Shown: one piece after another, positions 8,509 to 12,041 of the stretch
How positions within the stretch are numbered: position 1 is the first letter of the stretch
Layout of the letters: the number at the start of each line of letters is the position of its first letter
NCBI GenBank assembly: GCA_000151295.1
Contig: GG745330.1
Coordinates: 1,882,471-1,894,511, forward strand
From: Allomyces macrogynus ATCC 38327
Taxonomy: Eukaryota > Blastocladiomycota > Blastocladiomycetes > Blastocladiales > Blastocladiaceae
DNA length: 12,041 bases
Direction of reading: 5' to 3'
The notes under the pieces: generated by a model
Database searches by the model: none
What the model saw: only the letters and a program-made list of their open reading frames with translations
What the model was told of the DNA's origin: nothing
Translations under genes and position numbers: made by a program

Positions 8509-10002
8509 CGTGCGCGGTCGGCCGGGGCGTTTTCGATCAGTATTGCGCCTTTCCGCGTCGGATGATTAGCGGTCGTCTAGGTGTAGCCGCTGCCGGTGGG
8601 TCGAGCACGGCCTGCGGGTAATGGTGACGGTGCAGGGCAGAGTCGAGCGGGGGGGGGGGGGGGGGGGATGAAAGGACGATCGTGCGTGCGTGTGGGCCGG
8701 GGCGCGAGTCGGTGGCGGATGGATGCGTGCAACGGAATCAGCGGTTGGCAGGTAGGCAAGGTTGCTCCGGTAATCGAAGATGGATGGCCGAGAGTAGCGA
8801 AGTTGGGCAATAATTGAGCACGAGGGGAGGTCGCAAACGAAGGTCACGGCACGGCAACAGGCAAGCGGCTGAGGACAGTGCAGGGAGTGGCAAGTCGACG
8901 AGCGAAGGTGTAAAAGCGAGTCAAGCGGTTGGCCCCGCGTGGAGACGACGGAGGTGGCCGACTTGATCACCGAGTAAGCGAAGCGGCCTGGCGCGGTCAT
9001 GTGCCACTTTATCACTTGAAATTCCTAGTTTCCGGCTTCACCAACGTTGTCGCGCGCTGACGGGTACGTCGTCTCGCCCGCTGCAGCACGCCAACGTCTC
9101 GAAGGCCGCTGCTGACAGGCCTTAGCTCCGCGTTCAGAACGGTGCGGCGCGGCGCTGGAAAATGCAGCCAAAGACGAAAACACGCAATCAGATTTCAATC
9201 CACTTCTTTCAATCCCGCTCGACACTGCCCAGCCACCAGCATCAATCTCCGTCTTAATTGGCCCCATTGAAAGGCGCACAATCAAGGAAGCATACGAAGG
9301 GCAGGCGGGCACGCCATCCAGACTCGCCGTTTGGCATTGCCCTGATACGAAGGCGCGCAACCAGCTATCAGTCATCCGTTGTAGACCACAGACATGGTTG
9401 GTTGATGTGGGTCAGCCTGTTCTTCAGACAAGCAGAAAACATTCAGAGTAATTATAAGCCCACGAGTATGATAAGGCCATGACTGTCGGGGAAGAGAACG
9501 GTCACGAGTCATGGGGACAGGGCAGAACGGGGCAACCGAATTGACGGCGTTGGCCGTACCCACCATTGCAAGTCAAGGCATTCTGAGGGCGCTCCGCTGC
9601 GAACCTGCACGACCGGCTGTGGCTGTGGGAGCGGGATATGAACGTTGATAATCATTGGCCGCGCACGTTGCCGTGGATGGGGGCCATTCGCAGGTATTGG
9701 CGCCGTCGAGGTTGTCGTGCGCAGCTCGCGCAAGAGTCGTGGACCACGCATGCTGGACACCGGGGTGGGTGAAAGAGGGGATGGAAACTGGTGAACCAAC
9801 AGGACACCGGGGCGGAACGAGAGAGGGAAGGCGAAGAGGGAGCAATGGGTGATGAGCGAGGTGATGAGCGAGCTCCAGAACTCTTGCTTTGGTGCACCAA
9901 TCAGCAACACACAAGACAGATATTTGCATTCCACATGACATGTACACATCCGCGCGGCATCTAGCACCCCTCTCCACCGCTCCTCCCTCCAACCCATGCA
10001 GC
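8509..10002. other. Intergenic region upstream of chs7 and downstream of the DH-PH-Sec7 gene
   Basis: The 8509-9015 part is the presumed promoter and leader of chs7. On the coding strand it is pyrimidine-rich, with a C19 run (8649-8667 on the plus strand as G). A frame open from 9015 to 8566 on the minus strand has a low-complexity translation and is probably leader sequence. The 9000-10002 part includes the 3' flank of the GEF gene and a small 12-bp direct repeat (GTGATGAGCGAG twice, about 9850-9873). I see no supported gene, tRNA or structured RNA. Confidence 0.5.
8649..8667 (+). repeat. G19 homopolymer upstream of chs7
   Basis: Nineteen consecutive G on the plus strand, about 140 bp upstream of the chs7 start codon (C19 on the coding strand). 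It could form a G-quadruplex or act as a polypyrimidine promoter element. The true length is uncertain because such runs are sequenced poorly. Confidence 0.95.
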
Positions 10003-12041
10003 CTACTGCTGCATCGGCGCCACTTGCTGCCCCGGCGCGCCGCCCGCACGATGCTTGAGCTGGTCGATCGCATTCGAGATATACGTGACCCATCGCATCC
10101 TCTGCTCGTCGGTCGCCACCGAAAACGTGAGCACCGTACGCTTGCCACTTGCCGCCGCCGCTGCTGATGCCGCCACACTCACACTCGCCCCACCCATCCC
10201 GCCGGAACTCGCGCTCCGCGCCGCGGCGACCGCCGCCGCGGGCACTTCCACAGCAAACGTGTGCTTCATGTACGGCGGCTCCACCGTGACCGTGACGGGT
10301 AAAATGTACTCGTACTTTGGCGCGTTCACGCCACCGGGCAGGAAAAACACCCGCCGCCGGCCGAGCGCCGACGGCGTGAGCCTGACGTACTGGACGGGCC
10401 CGGACGCGAACGAGATCGATGCCGGCTCAATCGACACGTCCGGTCCAGCGAGAACGCGGAGGGTCAAACCCGGGTCGGCGTGCGCGACGGACACCCGGAT
10501 CCAGTCGCTCGGTTCGCCGACGGTCAGGAAAGTCGGGAATGCCGAGACGTCAACGGTGCCGCGCGACGACGACGGTGGGGACGGGGACGGGGAGTTCGAA
10601 TTATTCGTGCCGTTGCCGCCGTTTGGCCTGTCGTCGGCAGGCGCCATGGCCAATTTCTCGGCCTGCACCGACTGGTAGACGGCGCGCGCAACGTCCGGCG
10701 CGACGCGCGGGTGTGCCGCCAGAAAGTCGCGCAGCGACGCGGCGACCGCGGGCGGCGCGTGCGGTGCGCCCGCGTTCGTCGCCGACGCGCCGTGCAAGTC
10801 GGCGTTGAGCAATATGGTGGCAAATACGAGCGCGACCGCGGCGGCCGTCGACTCGATCCCGCCTTGCGGCGGCGGGTTGGTGCGAAAGTATTGGTGCGCA
10901 AATGCGGTCAGGACACGGTCGATGGCGGGCCCGTCGTTCGACAGTCGCAGTGTCGACAGGTACAACCGCAACGCGTCTTCGAGCGGGAGTCGCGGGAACG
11001 CCGGCGCGAGCCACTCGGCATAGGCCTGCACGACCGCGTCGTTTTCGGGCGCGCCAATGTACTTGCCGACTTGTCGCCGCGACAAGTAGGGCGTCTTGTG
11101 CAGGAACGACGCGATATTGCTTGGGTTCCCATCCAATACGCGCTTCTGGGTCAAATACGCGATCGCGGCCGTCGGATTCGCATTGAATTTGGTCACGGCG
11201 TGCGCAACGACAGGACGCAGACGCAGCGCCTGCCGCTGCTTATCTCGTGTCGGCCGCACGACCAAAGTGCGCAAATCAAGCACGTTGCGCACATCAAACC
11301 GGTTCGGCGGCACTTCCTTGGCAATCACGAGCACGTCGTGGAACAGCAACAGGCTGCGCACCTTGACTTCGCCCGCCGAGACCACTTCCCACAGCGACCC
11401 CTGGCAAATAAACTGCCGCGACTGCGACTCGAGTGCGGCAATGTCGACCGTATGGTGCAGGTTGCGCCGCAACGTCGCCGACCCGAACCCGAGATCCGTA
11501 TCGGTCCCATCGACCACTGTCGGGACCATATAATGACTCGTCGGCGTCACCGTCGGCGTCGACGGCGTTGGCAACGGCGGGTCCTTGGCGGCCACACTCG
11601 CCGCCGCGGCACCGCCGCGACCGCCGAATCAATCGCCTGGATCATTTCCTTGACCGCCTGCAGTGCCTGCCGCAACCGGCCGACCGGCTCGACGTTCAGC
11701 GCGAGCATCGCCGCCAAATTCGGCACAAGCACGGTGGCCAAACTCGTGCACACGCGCGTCAGGACCGCATCCAGCGTGCCGACCCCACGCGCCCAACTCG
11801 CAAACTCCCGTACCGGCGCCGTCCCCCGCGCGCGCGGCCACGAGCGCTAACCGTGCGGCATGCGCGACCTGGAACGCCTCGTGCTCCTTCCTGAGCGCCG
11901 CCAAGTGCGCAAGAACCGCCGCTGCCGCCGCATCGGGCGTCGCGCATCCCCGTAAGGCCGCGGCCACGTGCGCATGCACTTCGGCCAGCGCATCGACGTT
12001 CCCGGCAATCGCAGCAACATCGTTATCGCTGAGTCCGCCCT
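10003..12041 (-). CDS. DH-PH-Sec7 multidomain guanine nucleotide exchange factor (5' partial)
   Basis: The gene enters at 12041 and ends at TAG 10005-10003. From 11595 a 530-codon frame is unbroken; upstream coding is in two frames (next entry). The first part is a DH (RhoGEF) domain: LSDNDVAAIAGN (CR1) at 12033-11998 and EPVGRLRQAL, like the family PVQR motif, near 11690-11661. Numbering from codon 11595: 61-116 are PH strands 1-4 (QGSLWEV, LLLFHDVLVIAKE, VLDLRTLVV). Residues 134-316 are a Sec7 ArfGEF domain: FNANP, ALRLYLSTLRL, IDRVLTAFA, ILLNADLH. Residues 349-440 are a beta-rich, Ig-like module ending VTVEP. Residues 445-514 supply PH strands 5-6 and the final helix (DEQRMRWVTYISNAI), with an Ala/Gly/Ser-rich loop. 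The Sec7 catalytic Glu is Asp 221. Expected role: Arf, possibly also Rho, nucleotide exchange at membranes. Domains are firm; nesting and activity are inferred. Confidence 0.82.
11629..11835 (-). other. DH-domain segment in a shifted frame
   Basis: The DH domain reads in one frame from 12041 to about 11816, in another from about 11813 to 11631 (VREFASWARG to KEMIQAID), and back in the first frame from 11628 on, where it joins the PH and Sec7 part. The outer frame meets TGA at 11631-11629, so the middle piece cannot be skipped. The change is one surplus base and then one missing base, net zero. The middle frame has G/C-rich third positions and DH-like sequence, so it is truly coding in origin. 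Explanations are two base-call or assembly errors, two real compensating mutations, or very short introns. The only GT-AG fit I found for the first change is 37 nt with no pyrimidine tract, which I doubt. Confidence 0.65.

Noticed and set aside
191..10002. tRNA genes, rRNA, CRISPR arrays, terminal inverted repeats
   Set aside because: I scanned for B-box-like GGTTC patterns, regularly spaced short repeats and matching inverted ends on both strands and found none convincing by eye.
11799..11835. 37-nt GT-AG intron explaining the first frame change in the DH domain
   Set aside because: The length suits the frame, but it is far shorter than the other introns, ends in GAG rather than TAG and lacks a branch site.
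10480..11850. 456-codon open frame on the plus strand
   Set aside because: It is antisense to the DH-PH-Sec7 gene. Its translation is Arg/His-rich with no domain; long antisense frames are expected when coding third positions are G/C-rich.

Overview
The window is nuclear DNA of a GC-rich, intron-bearing eukaryote, almost certainly a fungus. The clearest gene is a seven-exon orthologue of the chitin synthase export chaperone Chs7, a fungal family. No ribosomal RNA, tRNA, CRISPR array or operon is visible. I would lean towards an early-diverging, possibly zoosporic fungus because of the high GC, the numerous 72-87 nt introns and an unusual multidomain GEF, but the sequence does not prove the lineage.

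Layout. (1) Bases 2-190, plus strand: the last 62 codons of an unrecognised gene. (2) 191-1573: a convergent intergenic stretch holding a decayed repeat. (3) 1574-3731, minus strand: a long single-pass membrane protein with a disordered acidic cytosolic part, an acidic dileucine motif, one transmembrane helix and a LEA-2-like lumenal domain. It is a Vac7-like vacuolar candidate, and a short first exon is proposed here. (4) 3732-7153: intergenic, with several degenerate copies of a dispersed repeat family, including a small spliced ORF-like module present three times in the window. (5) 7154-8508, minus strand: chs7, reconstructed exon by exon. (6) 8509-10002: its upstream flank, with a G19 run. 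(7) 10003-12041, minus strand, incomplete at its 5' end: a large GEF containing a DH (RhoGEF) domain, a PH domain that seems to be split by an inserted Sec7 (ArfGEF) domain plus a beta-rich module, and the second half of the PH domain.

The three main genes all concern the endomembrane system: ER export of chitin synthase (chs7), vacuole or late endosome (the Vac7-like protein) and Arf/Rho control of traffic and polarity (the DH-PH-Sec7 protein). This is a thematic link only; they are separate transcription units.

The most unusual items are the nested DH/PH/Sec7 architecture with an Asp at the Sec7 'glutamic finger', two opposite frame changes inside its DH domain, the uniform intron code of the resident genes (GTRYG donor, CTGAC or CTAAC branch, TAG acceptor), and the dispersed repeat whose intron follows a different code.
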